DNA of 64,000 nucleotides from Clostridium sp. CAG:417 (GTDB lineage: Bacteria; Bacillota_I; Bacilli_A; RF39; UBA660), in contig FR890375.1 of the NCBI GenBank assembly GCA_000432835.1, positions 228,272 to 292,271 of the forward strand. Direction: 5' to 3'. Positions 26,204 to 34,918 of the stretch are shown piece after piece. Both the position numbers and the translations under genes were made by a program. The notes beneath the pieces were generated by a model, which saw only the letters and a program-made list of their open reading frames with translations, did no database searches and was not told the DNA's origin. The first letter of the stretch is position 1, and the number at the start of each line of letters is the position of its first letter.

Positions 26204-27444
26204 TTATAAAATAAAATCATTTACATTTATTTTAAATGCTTTTTCTAAATTATTATTAACCTCTTTTCTATCATTGTTAGTACTAGAAATATAATATTTT
26301 TCTGTTGTTTCTATCCGTCTATGCCCAAGCACTTCGGCAATATCTTTTATTTCACAACCATTTCTCAAGCTAATAGTAGCAAAACTTCCTCTTAAATCAT
26401 AAAATCTACAACTCATTCCTAACTCATGATGAATTATTTTAAAAGGATATTTTATAATATCTGTTCCTGAATATGATCCATCTTTCCTAGTAAATACCAT
26501 TTGAATTTTATTTTTCCTAGATTGACTTTCTATAACTTTATATTCTACTAACTTGCCATATTTATTTTTAACTTCTTTTAAGATATATCTTCTATAATTT
26601 TTACCATATTCTCTTTTATATTTTATTTGTAGTTCTTTATAATCAGATAATACTGAATATAAAGTATCACAAATATAAATTTCTCTACTACTGCCTATTG
26701 TTTTTGTTGTACCTAAATACCATCTACCATTTTCTTCTTTATCTTTTGCATAAACAGTTTTATTCACTTTGATTATTCTGTTGTCTAAGTCAATATCATT
26801 CCAAGTTAAAGCAAATGTTTCACCTGTTCTCATACCTGTATAACAAGCAGTTAAAAATGCACATATAAATACTTTATTATTCTTAAATCTATTTAAAATT
26901 AGTTCTATTTCTTCTTTAGTATAGATGTGACCTACATCGTTTTTTTTAATTCAAATGATAGTACTCTAGGTATTTCTAACTCTGCTGTTGGATTATTCTT
27001 AATAAATCCAAAGTAATAAGTTGCATCTCTTAAAGAACTTTTAATAACCTTTTGATAATTTATTAATGCATCTCTTGTACTAGATGTTTGATATAATTTT
27101 AATAATGCTTGATTTAAAATATATGGTGTTAAAACTGATAATTTATAATTACCTAATTCCTTTTTTATATTTCCGAAAGATTCTTTATATCTCTTTGCTG
27201 TAGAATATTTGTAATTAATTTCAAAATATTCTTTCATCCAATAATCTAAATAATCTCCATATAACATATTACACTCTATACTTGTTACTCCATTAATAAA
27301 TTCGTCGTATGCTTTTTGTCCTGCTGTATATGCTTCATTTTTTGTTTTAAATCCACATTTAGTTATTTGTTTTCTCTTTCCATTTACCTTTCCTGCTTCA
27401 AAACAATATTGATAGGTATTACCTCTTTTTCTTATACTGATCAT
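26204..27444 (-). pseudogene. Tyrosine site-specific recombinase, frameshifted at an A8 run
   Basis: An Arm-type DNA-binding start (ISIRKRGNTYQYCFEAGK) and SAM-like core-binding region (GDYLDYWMKEYFEINY) run to a stop near 26932. In another frame the same protein continues KNDVGHIYTKEEIELIL and the catalytic domain. One missing base in the A8 tract (26940-26947) explains it; with it restored the protein has 414 residues. Catalytic residues are Arg in CYTGMRTGE, Arg in FYDLRGSFAT (Tyr in place of the usual His in H-x-x-R), His in LGHRRIETT and Tyr in EKYY. Start ATG 27444, 9 nt after GGAG. Without slippage it is inactive, so the island may be immobile. Confidence 0.88.
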
Positions 27445-27477
27445 TTGTATCATCTCCTTCTCTCATTTATGATCATA

Positions 27478-27509
27478 TAAAAAGAAAGCGTTATCCGTAT
27501 TTAGATAAC
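27478..27509 (-). terminator. Terminator of the HEPN-like gene
   Basis: GTTATC (27490-27495) and GATAAC (27504-27509), followed by a T-rich run on the minus strand. Confidence 0.65.
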
Positions 27510-27517
27510 ACCTTAAT

Positions 27518-28057
27518 TTAAATTATTATTATACCCATTGTTGCATATTCATTAGATGTATCACCATAGGCTTTTATATATTCTTCCATTCCATCTATGA
27601 ACGCTTCTATTAAGTTTATTACATTAAATCTTCTATGAACTTCTTCAATTTCGCCATCACACATTGAGCAGCCATGAGCATCACCAAATTGCCATTCTCC
27701 ATCGCTAACACACAATTCAAACCTATCAAGTTTTATGTTATCTTTACCATGAGCTTTTAAATCATAATTTCCTGAATGAAGATAAGCACACCTCAATGCG
27801 TAGCATACCTCTCCATCAGATTTTGCAAGAACATCAAAATCCTCAAACATTTCATTTTTAGGCTTTGGTATTTCAAAATATTCTTTTATCCATTCATCAA
27901 ACCATTTGATATACTTTTCCCTATCTTTTAAATTAGAATTATTTTTATATTGTATTTTTCCACGAATGTCAGGTATTGTTAAAGTTAATGCCAGTGCCGA
28001 AAAATATGCTTTATTATTATAAGCAATCTTAATATCTTTTAATACTCTTTTTATCAT
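27518..28057 (-). CDS. HEPN-like protein of the island
   Basis: 179 residues, helical. Residues 1-35 (KDIKIAYNNKAYFSALALTL) form a helix hairpin, then a WFDEWIKEYF helix. LRCAYLHSGNYD contains R89-x4-H94, the active-site pattern of HEPN ribonucleases. The C-terminal part has two Cys-rich spots (AHGCSMCDGE) and ends in hydrophobic residues. Related proteins occur on phages and islands of Bacillota, but I know of no tested function. It may be a toxin or RNase effector, or a neutral cargo gene. It stands between secA and the integrase and has its own terminator. Confidence 0.55.
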   Translation of the reverse strand: MIKRVLKDIKIAYNNKAYFSALALTLTIPDIRGKIQYKNNSNLKDREKYIKWFDEWIKEYFEIPKPKNEMFEDFDVLAKSDGEVCYALRCAYLHSGNYDLKAHGKDNIKLDRFELCVSDGEWQFGDAHGCSMCDGEIEEVHRRFNVINLIEAFIDGMEEYIKAYGDTSNEYATMGIIII

Positions 28058-28083
28058 TCAATCTCTCCTTTCCCTATTACAAG

Positions 28084-28119
28084 AAAAAAGATGTCAACAA
28101 ATTACTTTTTGCTAACATC
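28084..28119 (-). terminator. Terminator after secA
   Basis: GATGTCAACAAA (28090-28101) pairs over 12 positions with TTTGCTAACATC (28108-28119), including two wobble pairs on the minus strand. A T6 run follows. Confidence 0.85.
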
Positions 28120-28227
28120 CTTTAATTTCAAAGAAATTTGTCTACATTTTTTAAGTTATTGTGGACAAGTTAATAAAACCCGAACCAATTTAAATTTTTA
28201 TAAATTCTCGTTTTTCCTTATTTTACG

Positions 28228-30729
28228 CTACTTTCCACAGCAATTCTTATATTTTTTTCCCGAACCACATGGACAAAGATCGTTTCTACCAACTTTTTTA
28301 GATTTTGCTGGTTTCCTTTTTGATTTATCTGATGAGTCATCTTTGTTAGTGCTCATCTTTTTTGTTTCTGCAGCTGGCTTTCTTTCAATATTTTGTCTTA
28401 TTTCTGCTTTTAGTAGGAATACAGTTGTGTCTTTATCAATATTTTGTAACATCTTATCAAACATATCGAATCCTTCCATAGTATACGCATGTAAAGGATC
28501 AACTTGTGCATATCCACGTAAGTATATTCCTTCTCTTAAATGTGACATTGTATTGATATGTTCCATCCAATAATTATCAATTACCTGTAGAGAAATAGCT
28601 TTTTCAAATTCGTTAGTTACCTCTTCTGGTAAAATTGATATTTTTTCTTGATATTCATCAACAACTTGCTGGTATAACTTATTTATAATATCTTCTGCGC
28701 TCTTATTCTTTAATGATGATTTTTTTATGTCTTTAACTAATAAGTTTTCATTGGCAAATTCTGTTATTTCATCAATGTCGTCGTCATTAATTTCCCCATC
28801 AATTACTAAATGTGAATTAACCAAGTCCTCAATATGATGACGGAATGTATCTAAAATATCTTCATGAATAGATTCACTGTCTAATATTTTATTTCTTTTT
28901 TCATATATTATCTCTCTTTGATTATTCATAACATCATCGTATTGTAGAATATTTTTACGAATATCAAAGTTGTTACCTTCAACTCTTGCTTGGGCAGTAC
29001 CTAAAGAGTTAGTAATAATTTTACTTTGGATAGCATTATCACCAAATCCCATGTTTTGCATCATAGTTTTAATTCTATCAGAGCCAAAGCGAACCATTAG
29101 GTCATCTTCCATAGATACAAAGAATTGTGTATATCCTGGATCTCCTTGACGTCCAGAACGTCCTCTTAACTGATTATCAATACGGCGTGATTCATGTCTT
29201 TCTGTACCAACTACGCAAAGTCCACCTAGAGCTTTTATTTCGTCTGATAACTTAATGTCTGTACCACGTCCAGCCATGTTTGTTGCGATTGTAACAGATT
29301 TGTGTTGTCCGATTTTAGAAATTATTTCTGCTTCGCGAGCATGATTTTTTGCATTTAATGTTTCATGTGGTATTTTTGCTTTTGTTAGTAAATCACTAAT
29401 TAATTCACTTGTTTCTATGGCAATTGTACCTATTAGAACTGGCTGTCCTGCTTCATATCTTTCTTTTACAAAGTTAATTATGGCTTTATATTTAGCAGCT
29501 TTTGTTGCAAATACTAAGTCTGGAGCGTCTATACGAATTACTTCCTTATTTGTTGGAATACAGATAACATACATATTATAGATATTTCTAAATTCTTCTT
29601 CTTCTGTTTTTGCTGTACCAGTCATACCTGCTAACTTTTGATACATTCTAAATAAATTCTGAATTGTAATTGTTGCTAGTGTTTTAGTTTCTTGATTAAT
29701 TGTAACTCCTTCTTTAGCCTCAATTGCTTGATGTAGGCCCTCACTATAAGCACGTCCTTTCATCAAACGCCCAGTGAATTGATCTACTATAACAATTTCA
29801 TCATCTTGTACAACATAATCAACATCTTTGCTCATAGCATAATTAGCACGTAATGCTTGATTTATATAATGAACCAAAGTTGCATTTTCAACTTCATATA
29901 AATTTTTAACATGGAACGTTTTTTCTGCTTTTTCTGAACCTTGTTCATTTAAATTAACGCTTTTGGTTTTTTCATCATAAATGAAATCTTCTTCTTTTTT
30001 TAATGTTTTGGCAAATCTATCAGCATCAATATATAGGTTAGCACTAGTCATTTTTCCACCTGATATTATTAATGGTGTACGCGCTTCATCTATTAATACA
30101 GAGTCAACCTCATCAATAATAGCAAAATTTAACGGTCTTTGAACTCTTTCTTCTTTATTAACAACCATGTTATCTCTTAAATAGTCAAATCCAATTTCAC
30201 TATTGGTAGAATACATAATATCACATTTATATTGTTCTTGTTTTTCTTTTGCTGACATATCTCTTAAGTTAACTCCTACAGTTAATCCTAAGAAGCGATG
30301 AATTTCACCCATCCAGTTTGTATCACGTTGTGCTAGATATTCATTTACTGTTATGATGTGAACACCTTTTCCTGTTAGGGCATTTAAGTAAGCTGGTAGA
30401 ACTGCTGTTAAGGTTTTTCCTTCACCTGTTTTCATTTCAGCAATGTTACCAAAATGAATGGCACATGCTCCTAGTAATTGAACATAAAAGGGCTTTTCTC
30501 CTATTACTCTAAAACAAGCTTCGCGAGCTACTGCAAAAGCTTCTACTAATAAATCATCAACAGTTTCCCCATTATTTAAACGATTCTTGAACTCTTCTGT
30601 TTTGGCTCTAAGTTCAGTATCAGTTAATTTTTTTGTTTCTTCATCTAATGCCTCTATTTGATCTGCTAATTTTTGAAATTTTTTAAGTTGTTTATATTCA
30701 TGATCGAATAATCTATTTAATATACTCAT
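28228..30729 (-). CDS. secA: Preprotein translocase ATPase SecA
   Basis: 833 residues, full length. Drives proteins through SecYEG at the membrane. Walker A (MKTGEGKTL) is at about 101-109, DEVD (IIDEVDSVLIDEART) and the helicase motif ATNMAGRGTDIKLS follow. The C-terminus holds the SEC-C zinc site (DLCPCGSGKKYKNCCGK) that binds SecB or ribosomes in other species. The same codons recur at 23927-23952. Its N-terminus lies near hpf, the usual Bacillota order (hpf-secA-prfB); here prfB is 8 kb away beyond the accessory genes, so insertions have separated them. Confidence 0.98.
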   Translation of the reverse strand: MSILNRLFDHEYKQLKKFQKLADQIEALDEETKKLTDTELRAKTEEFKNRLNNGETVDDLLVEAFAVAREACFRVIGEKPFYVQLLGACAIHFGNIAEMKTGEGKTLTAVLPAYLNALTGKGVHIITVNEYLAQRDTNWMGEIHRFLGLTVGVNLRDMSAKEKQEQYKCDIMYSTNSEIGFDYLRDNMVVNKEERVQRPLNFAIIDEVDSVLIDEARTPLIISGGKMTSANLYIDADRFAKTLKKEEDFIYDEKTKSVNLNEQGSEKAEKTFHVKNLYEVENATLVHYINQALRANYAMSKDVDYVVQDDEIVIVDQFTGRLMKGRAYSEGLHQAIEAKEGVTINQETKTLATITIQNLFRMYQKLAGMTGTAKTEEEEFRNIYNMYVICIPTNKEVIRIDAPDLVFATKAAKYKAIINFVKERYEAGQPVLIGTIAIETSELISDLLTKAKIPHETLNAKNHAREAEIISKIGQHKSVTIATNMAGRGTDIKLSDEIKALGGLCVVGTERHESRRIDNQLRGRSGRQGDPGYTQFFVSMEDDLMVRFGSDRIKTMMQNMGFGDNAIQSKIITNSLGTAQARVEGNNFDIRKNILQYDDVMNNQREIIYEKRNKILDSESIHEDILDTFRHHIEDLVNSHLVIDGEINDDDIDEITEFANENLLVKDIKKSSLKNKSAEDIINKLYQQVVDEYQEKISILPEEVTNEFEKAISLQVIDNYWMEHINTMSHLREGIYLRGYAQVDPLHAYTMEGFDMFDKMLQNIDKDTTVFLLKAEIRQNIERKPAAETKKMSTNKDDSSDKSKRKPAKSKKVGRNDLCPCGSGKKYKNCCGK
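28235..28260 (-). repeat. Candidate attachment repeat, secA copy
   Basis: 26 bp within the last codons of secA, matching 23927-23952 at 25 positions. Confidence 0.6.
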
Positions 30730-30760
30730 CTAAACATCTCCCTTAACTATTTATTCTACC

Positions 30761-30791
30761 AAAAAAAAGCCCATTTTTCTAGGCTTTTTTT
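30761..30791. terminator. Bidirectional terminator between hpf and secA
   Basis: A-run, GCC (30769-30771), loop, GGC (30782-30784), T-run on both strands. Confidence 0.6.
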
Positions 30792-30816
30792 GATTTACAT
30801 ATAAATATTAATGTTA

Positions 30817-31335
30817 TTAAGACTCAAGAACTCCATATCCTCCTTCTTTTCTCTTATAAACAACACAATATTTTTCTTTATCACTATCTAAGTACATATA
30901 AAATTGATGTCCTAATAGCTCCATTTGAAGTATTGCTTCTTCTTCATTCATAGGCTTTACTTCAATTGTTTTTCTTTTAACTATACTTTCTTCTTCTATA
31001 CTTTCTTCTTCATCTATAATCATAAATTCTTTATTTGACTTATTATGTTTTGAAAGTCTAGTTTTATTTTTTCTTAATTGTCTTTCTAGCTTATCGATTG
31101 TTTTATCAACAGCCTTGTAAAAATCATCTTGTGATTCTTCAGAACGTAAAATTATGGTTTTTAATGGTATTGTAATTTCAACAATTTGGTTTTTATTTCT
31201 AACCTTTACTACTACATTTGCGCGTACTGAATCGCCATCTTTTAGATACTTCTCTAGTTTTCCTAACTTCTCTTCTATGTAGTTTTTCATTGAATCAGTT
31301 ACTTTTATTTTATCTCCTCTGATTATGAATTCCAT
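30817..31335 (-). CDS. hpf: Ribosome hibernation promoting factor, long form
   Basis: 172 residues. The N-terminal domain (EFIIRGDKIKVTDSMKNY onward, to about 100) binds the 30S decoding site, and after an acidic linker (EEESIEEESI) the C-terminal domain (EEAILQMELLGHQFYMYLD) dimerises two 30S subunits to form 100S ribosomes. It stores ribosomes in stationary phase. ATG 31335 has AAGGAGGAT upstream. It precedes secA, as in most Bacillota. Confidence 0.95.
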   Translation of the reverse strand: MEFIIRGDKIKVTDSMKNYIEEKLGKLEKYLKDGDSVRANVVVKVRNKNQIVEITIPLKTIILRSEESQDDFYKAVDKTIDKLERQLRKNKTRLSKHNKSNKEFMIIDEEESIEEESIVKRKTIEVKPMNEEEAILQMELLGHQFYMYLDSDKEKYCVVYKRKEGGYGVLES

Positions 31336-31371
31336 AATATCATCCTCCTTATATATATTTTAACATACAAA

Positions 31372-31402
31372 GTTAAAAAAAACTACTATTTTAGTAGTAG
31401 TT
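31372..31402 (-). terminator. Terminator of the cold-shock gene transcript
   Basis: ACTACTA (31382-31388) and TAGTAGT (31392-31398), loop of three, T8 on the minus strand. Confidence 0.75.
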
Positions 31403-31423
31403 TTACAGGACAATTTAGGCATC

Positions 31424-31496
31424 CCTTTATTATAAATATTTGGGTTTGATATAAAAGATTTTTAGTTCTGGGACGATTCTATATCTATAATAAAGG
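31424..31496 (-). other. Long inverted repeat in the csp 3' UTR
   Basis: CCTTTATTATA (31424-31434) is the exact complement of TATAATAAAGG (31486-31496); about 50 nt of loop lies between. It sits between the csp stop and its terminator, so the mRNA would carry an 11-bp closing helix in its 3' end. Confidence 0.6.
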
Positions 31497-31503
31497 AAAT
31501 AGA

Positions 31504-31722
31504 TTACTTTGTTGTCGCTGGTTCTTTAATTGGGCATACATTTAGTGCTTGAAATCCTTTAGGAGTACTAATTAATTCAAATTCAACATATTGACCTTCG
31601 GTTAATGTTTTATATCCATCAGTTTGAATTGTACTATAATGGATGAATACATCTTCATTTTCTTTGTACTCAATAAATCCATAACCTTTTTCATTATTGA
31701 ACCACTTAACGCGTCCTACCAT
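31504..31722 (-). CDS. Cold-shock domain RNA chaperone
   Basis: 72 residues, a single cold-shock domain binding single-stranded RNA or DNA. RNP1 is KGYGFIEY and RNP2 is DVFIHYS. The first strand GRVKWFNNEKGYG is typical. ATG 31722 follows GAGGTGG. The gene has a ~250-bp divergent region before agrB, so temperature or growth-phase control regions for both could lie there. The CspA/B/C subtype is not assigned. Confidence 0.95.
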   Translation of the reverse strand: MVGRVKWFNNEKGYGFIEYKENEDVFIHYSTIQTDGYKTLTEGQYVEFELISTPKGFQALNVCPIKEPATTK

Positions 31723-31969
31723 ACTGCCACCTCACCTTCTCTTTAAATCAGTTAACTAACTCTTTGCTTGTGCGCATATTTAGTGTATCAAAAATGGCAT
31801 TATTTTTTTAGAATTTCCGTTAAATGTCATTTCTAATACTTTTTCGGTAAGTGAGATCTTTTTTTCTTATTTTTTAGTCTAAATTTTGATAAAATTCGAC
31901 ATTTTACTGAATATAGAAAAATTTTTTAATACAAGTGATACCATTTAGTTAGATTAAAGAGGAGTTTAT

Positions 31970-32581
31970 ATGAAGGATAGGTATTTAAAATTAACAACAT
32001 CCTTTATTACAAAGTATCATGCATATGATGATGATGAACTTGATAAATTGAGATACGGTTTAGAGGGTATATATTTAAGTGTTACTAAGTTGATTATAAT
32101 AACGCTTATTGCGATAATAATTGGTATCATTAAAGAGTTTATTCTGTTATTAATATTTTTTAATATTATTCGGTTTACAGGGTTTGGATTTCATGCTGGG
32201 AAGAGTTATCAATGCCTAATATTTTCTACATTATTATTTATTGGTGTTCCAGTAATAATGCTGTATGGTGAATTTAGTAAGACTTTACTTATAAGTGTTG
32301 GGATGATATGTTTAGTTCCACTAGCAATATACGCACCAGCAGATACGGTTAAAAGGCCCTTACCTAATAAAAAGAAAAGAAAGATCCGTAAATTTTCTAC
32401 AATCTTAATAACTTTAATTTACATTATATTAATAGTTCATATTAATAATTATTCTATAAATAGTATGTTAATTTGTTCACTAATACTTGAAAGTATTATG
32501 GTGTTACCCTTAACATACAAAATATTTAAACAACCATATAGAAATTACAGAAATTATAATCAGACTAAAATATTAATTTAA
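31970..32581 (+). CDS. agrB: AgrB peptide-processing membrane protease
   Basis: 203 residues with four to five hydrophobic segments. Cleaves AgrD at its C-terminal side and cyclises it into the thiolactone autoinducer. Catalytic His75 and Cys82 lie in GFHAGKSYQC with the 7-residue spacing of the staphylococcal enzyme. APADTVKRPLP is the family's conserved loop. ATG 31970 has AGAGGAG before it. agrD follows 40 bp downstream and is certainly co-transcribed. Confidence 0.95.
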   Translation: MKDRYLKLTTSFITKYHAYDDDELDKLRYGLEGIYLSVTKLIIITLIAIIIGIIKEFILLLIFFNIIRFTGFGFHAGKSYQCLIFSTLLFIGVPVIMLYGEFSKTLLISVGMICLVPLAIYAPADTVKRPLPNKKKRKIRKFSTILITLIYIILIVHINNYSINSMLICSLILESIMVLPLTYKIFKQPYRNYRNYNQTKILI

Positions 32582-32621
32582 TTAATATTTTAGTAATAAA
32601 AAATAAAAAGGAGGAAAAAAT

Positions 32622-32744
32622 ATGAAAAAGAAATTGGCAGGTGTTGTTGCTGCTGTAGCTATGATGTTAACAGGAGCTGCAAGTATGGGGTGTATGTTCA
32701 TTCTAATTGATGAACCAGTTGCACCTAACGCTTTAATAGACTAG
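32622..32744 (+). CDS. agrD: AgrD autoinducing peptide precursor
   Basis: 40 residues from ATG 32622, with AAGGAGG 7 nt upstream. The N-terminus MKKKLAGVVAAVAMMLTG is hydrophobic and basic, anchoring the precursor for AgrB. The core reads SMGCMFIL, then IDEPVAPNALID, matching the D/E-E-P-x-x-P tail that AgrB needs. By alignment with AgrD of Staphylococcus (CDFIM) and Listeria (CFMFV), the ring is probably Cys24 to Leu28, CMFIL, with a short exocyclic tail. The leader looks more like a signal peptide than the amphipathic helix of S. aureus. The thiolactone sensor pair is encoded opposite. Confidence 0.88.
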   Translation: MKKKLAGVVAAVAMMLTGAASMGCMFILIDEPVAPNALID

Positions 32745-32753
32745 AAAAATTTA

Positions 32754-32792
32754 TAAAAAAACCATTTCTTAAGATGAAGAATGGTTTTTTTA
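32754..32792. terminator. Shared terminator of agrBD and agrAC
   Basis: ACCATTTCTT (32761-32770) pairs, with one bulge, with AAGAATGGT (32777-32785); A- and T-runs flank both sides. The two convergent agr units share it. Confidence 0.8.
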
Positions 32793-32811
32793 TTTATTAT
32801 GAATAAGCTTC

Positions 32812-34128
32812 TTAACAATTTGTAAAATCTTTTATTATAATTAGTTTTTGAACATAATAGTCGTTAATAATTTTTCTTTCAGATTTTAACCAATCAGTTT
32901 TTTTGATAATCTTATTTATTAAGTATATACCCTTACCATGATTTTGACCCTTAGTAGTATAGTTTTTTTGATTAATTTTACTTATGTCCACCCCATCAAT
33001 AATAAACTTATTTGATACAACAATATTAATTTCTTTATTTATACGATATATTTCAATATTAACTACCTTGTTTTCAGTAGAGGCAGCTGCATCTAAAGCA
33101 TTATCTATATATATTCCCAAGGCTTTAGAAATTATCTTATTTTCATTTATTGATAAAGGCTTTAAAAATTTTATTGCCGTATCTTCAATATCTAATACAA
33201 CTGTCACATTTTTTGTTGCTGATGTAATAATTTTATAATAAAGCAAACCTTTTACACCACCGTTAGGTAACTTTTTTAACTCAGATACTATACTGTTATC
33301 TGCCTTAACTGTATTGTCAACCATATCGTCTATATATTCAATTGCTTCTTTTTTTCTATCCCTTTCTATGTATGCTTTTATAACTGCTAATTGATTTTTA
33401 TATTCATGATTAAGAAGTGATATTTCATCGATATTATCCTCAACTTCTTTAAAATATTCAAATAAACTATCATATTTATTCATTAAATTATTATATTCTA
33501 ATCTTTCCTTTAAAAATACTATCATTATTACAAAATATGTTAATGCAATAATAACATTGACATAGTATGTGTCACTTATTTTATAGTTAATACTGATGTT
33601 ATAAAATGCATATACTAGTACTAATGCTGATAAACAAAACAGAAAAATGGTTGAAAATTTCCCAGTATCATTCATTCCGTGAATAAATCTATTTAATTTA
33701 CTTTTTATTAATGGAATGCTGATAAATAATAATGTAAAGGTATTAACCATTATATTGCATAATAATATACAATACCAAAGCCCTCTTATTTCATCTATAG
33801 TAAAAAAGAAAAGAAATATGTATGAAAAAATTAAATCTCCTATAGCCATAATAACAAATGCGGTTAACATTGTTACTAATGATTTATAAATTGATTCGCC
33901 TGAAATTATTTTAATTAATACTGTGCATAGCAAAATTCTAAATAACATATTCTCTGAACTATACTGAATACTATATGAAAATAACGTTATTAGCGATATA
34001 AGAATAACCATTGTTGTAGTTTTTATATCTATAATTTTAAATTTTTTATATAATATGTTTTTTACTGTATAGGTTATTGTAAAACCACACATAATCGCAC
34101 ATATTATTTTTACTATTGTATCAATCAC
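32812..34128 (-). CDS. agrC: AgrC-like sensor histidine kinase
   Basis: 438 residues: six or seven transmembrane helices to about residue 205, then a kinase of the HPK10/GHKL type. The phospho-acceptor His is in LLNHEYKNQLAVI, the N-box in GIYIDNALDAAAS and the G-box in TKGQNHGKGIYLI. Senses the AgrD-derived thiolactone outside and phosphorylates AgrA. It overlaps agrA by 8 nt (coupled translation) and converges on agrD. Confidence 0.92.
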   Translation of the reverse strand: MIDTIVKIICAIMCGFTITYTVKNILYKKFKIIDIKTTTMVILISLITLFSYSIQYSSENMLFRILLCTVLIKIISGESIYKSLVTMLTAFVIMAIGDLIFSYIFLFFFTIDEIRGLWYCILLCNIMVNTFTLLFISIPLIKSKLNRFIHGMNDTGKFSTIFLFCLSALVLVYAFYNISINYKISDTYYVNVIIALTYFVIMIVFLKERLEYNNLMNKYDSLFEYFKEVEDNIDEISLLNHEYKNQLAVIKAYIERDRKKEAIEYIDDMVDNTVKADNSIVSELKKLPNGGVKGLLYYKIITSATKNVTVVLDIEDTAIKFLKPLSINENKIISKALGIYIDNALDAAASTENKVVNIEIYRINKEINIVVSNKFIIDGVDISKINQKNYTTKGQNHGKGIYLINKIIKKTDWLKSERKIINDYYVQKLIIIKDFTNC

Positions 34129-34840
34129 ACTTCATCAACTCCTTCTTTTTTCTTCTTGAAATTAGATGTGTAAAACTTCCGTCATTAAATTCTAATTTGT
34201 TTAATTTAGGACTATATTTAACTATTTTATCCTTATTAACAATTAAACTTCTATGTACTTTGAGAAATCTATCGTCAAGTTTACTGATAATGTCATTTAA
34301 AGTACCTGGCATATAGATTGTTCCATATGTTGTTCTGATTATACATCTTTTACTATCTTGTTCTTTTTCTATATTCACAATATCTCTAAACTCAATTTTA
34401 TGAAAAATATGATTATATTCAAAACTTAATGCCTTATGTCTTTTATTATAAATATTTAATATTCTTTTTAAATCTTCTTTTAGTGTTTTCTGACAACCAT
34501 TTAATTTATTAATAAAATCCATTAAGTATAATCTATTTCCTAAGGCTTCATATCTATACTCTTCATGAGATGTGACTACTACAATTATTGAAACCCAATC
34601 ATCGTATTTTTCTCTTATAATTCTTGCAGCATCTAGCCCAGATTTACATTTTGTTTTAATATCTAAAAAATATATCTTGAATCCCATTTCCTTTTTTACA
34701 AATTCTTCGAAGCTGTCATCATAACCTTCAAAATGAAAAATTTTATATTTTTGATCATAGTTCATCATAAAATTTTCTATTTCGGTTTTCATCATTTTAG
34801 AAAAATTTCTATTATCATCACAAATAACAAAGTTCAACAT
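34121..34840 (-). CDS. agrA: AgrA-like response regulator, LytTR type
   Basis: 239 residues. A receiver domain (FVICDDNRNF acid pocket; phospho-Asp in YFLDIKTKCKSG) is followed by a C-terminal LytTR DNA-binding domain (RTTYGTIYMPG, DRFLKVHRSLIVNKDKI). It should bind near agrB when phosphorylated. First gene of agrAC; ATG 34840 has AAGGTGGGG upstream. Confidence 0.92.
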   Translation of the reverse strand: MLNFVICDDNRNFSKMMKTEIENFMMNYDQKYKIFHFEGYDDSFEEFVKKEMGFKIYFLDIKTKCKSGLDAARIIREKYDDWVSIIVVVTSHEEYRYEALGNRLYLMDFINKLNGCQKTLKEDLKRILNIYNKRHKALSFEYNHIFHKIEFRDIVNIEKEQDSKRCIIRTTYGTIYMPGTLNDIISKLDDRFLKVHRSLIVNKDKIVKYSPKLNKLEFNDGSFTHLISRRKKKELMKCD

Positions 34841-34918
34841 ATTAAACGCCCCACCTTATAATATAATATTTTACCATAATTTACCAAAAATTGTTATTAA
34901 AGCTCATAAAAAAAATAA

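Larger units (their letters stand above)
23927..28260. mobile_element. Candidate 4.3-kb integrative island at the secA 3' end
   Basis: Bounded by a 26-bp near-perfect direct repeat, one copy being the secA 3' terminus. Inside are a tyrosine recombinase (frameshifted), a HEPN-like gene, an AAA-ATPase/TOPRIM pair and a SEC-C remnant. Integrases often target gene 3' ends and restore the gene from the att core, which would fit. The inside genes are all on the minus strand. The integrase is one gene away from the secA boundary rather than right at it. Confidence 0.6.

Noticed and set aside
31900..31952. Imperfect direct repeats CATTTTACTGA and CATTTAGTTAG before agrB as AgrA sites
   Set aside because: They are 42 bp apart and only partly alike, unlike the 21-22 bp centre spacing of known AgrA repeats. 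Kept as a weak idea only.
32622..32744. AgrD leader as a lipoprotein signal (TGAASMGC)
   Set aside because: The residues before Cys (SMG) do not fit a lipobox, and the DEP-type tail plus neighbouring agrB explain the Cys better.
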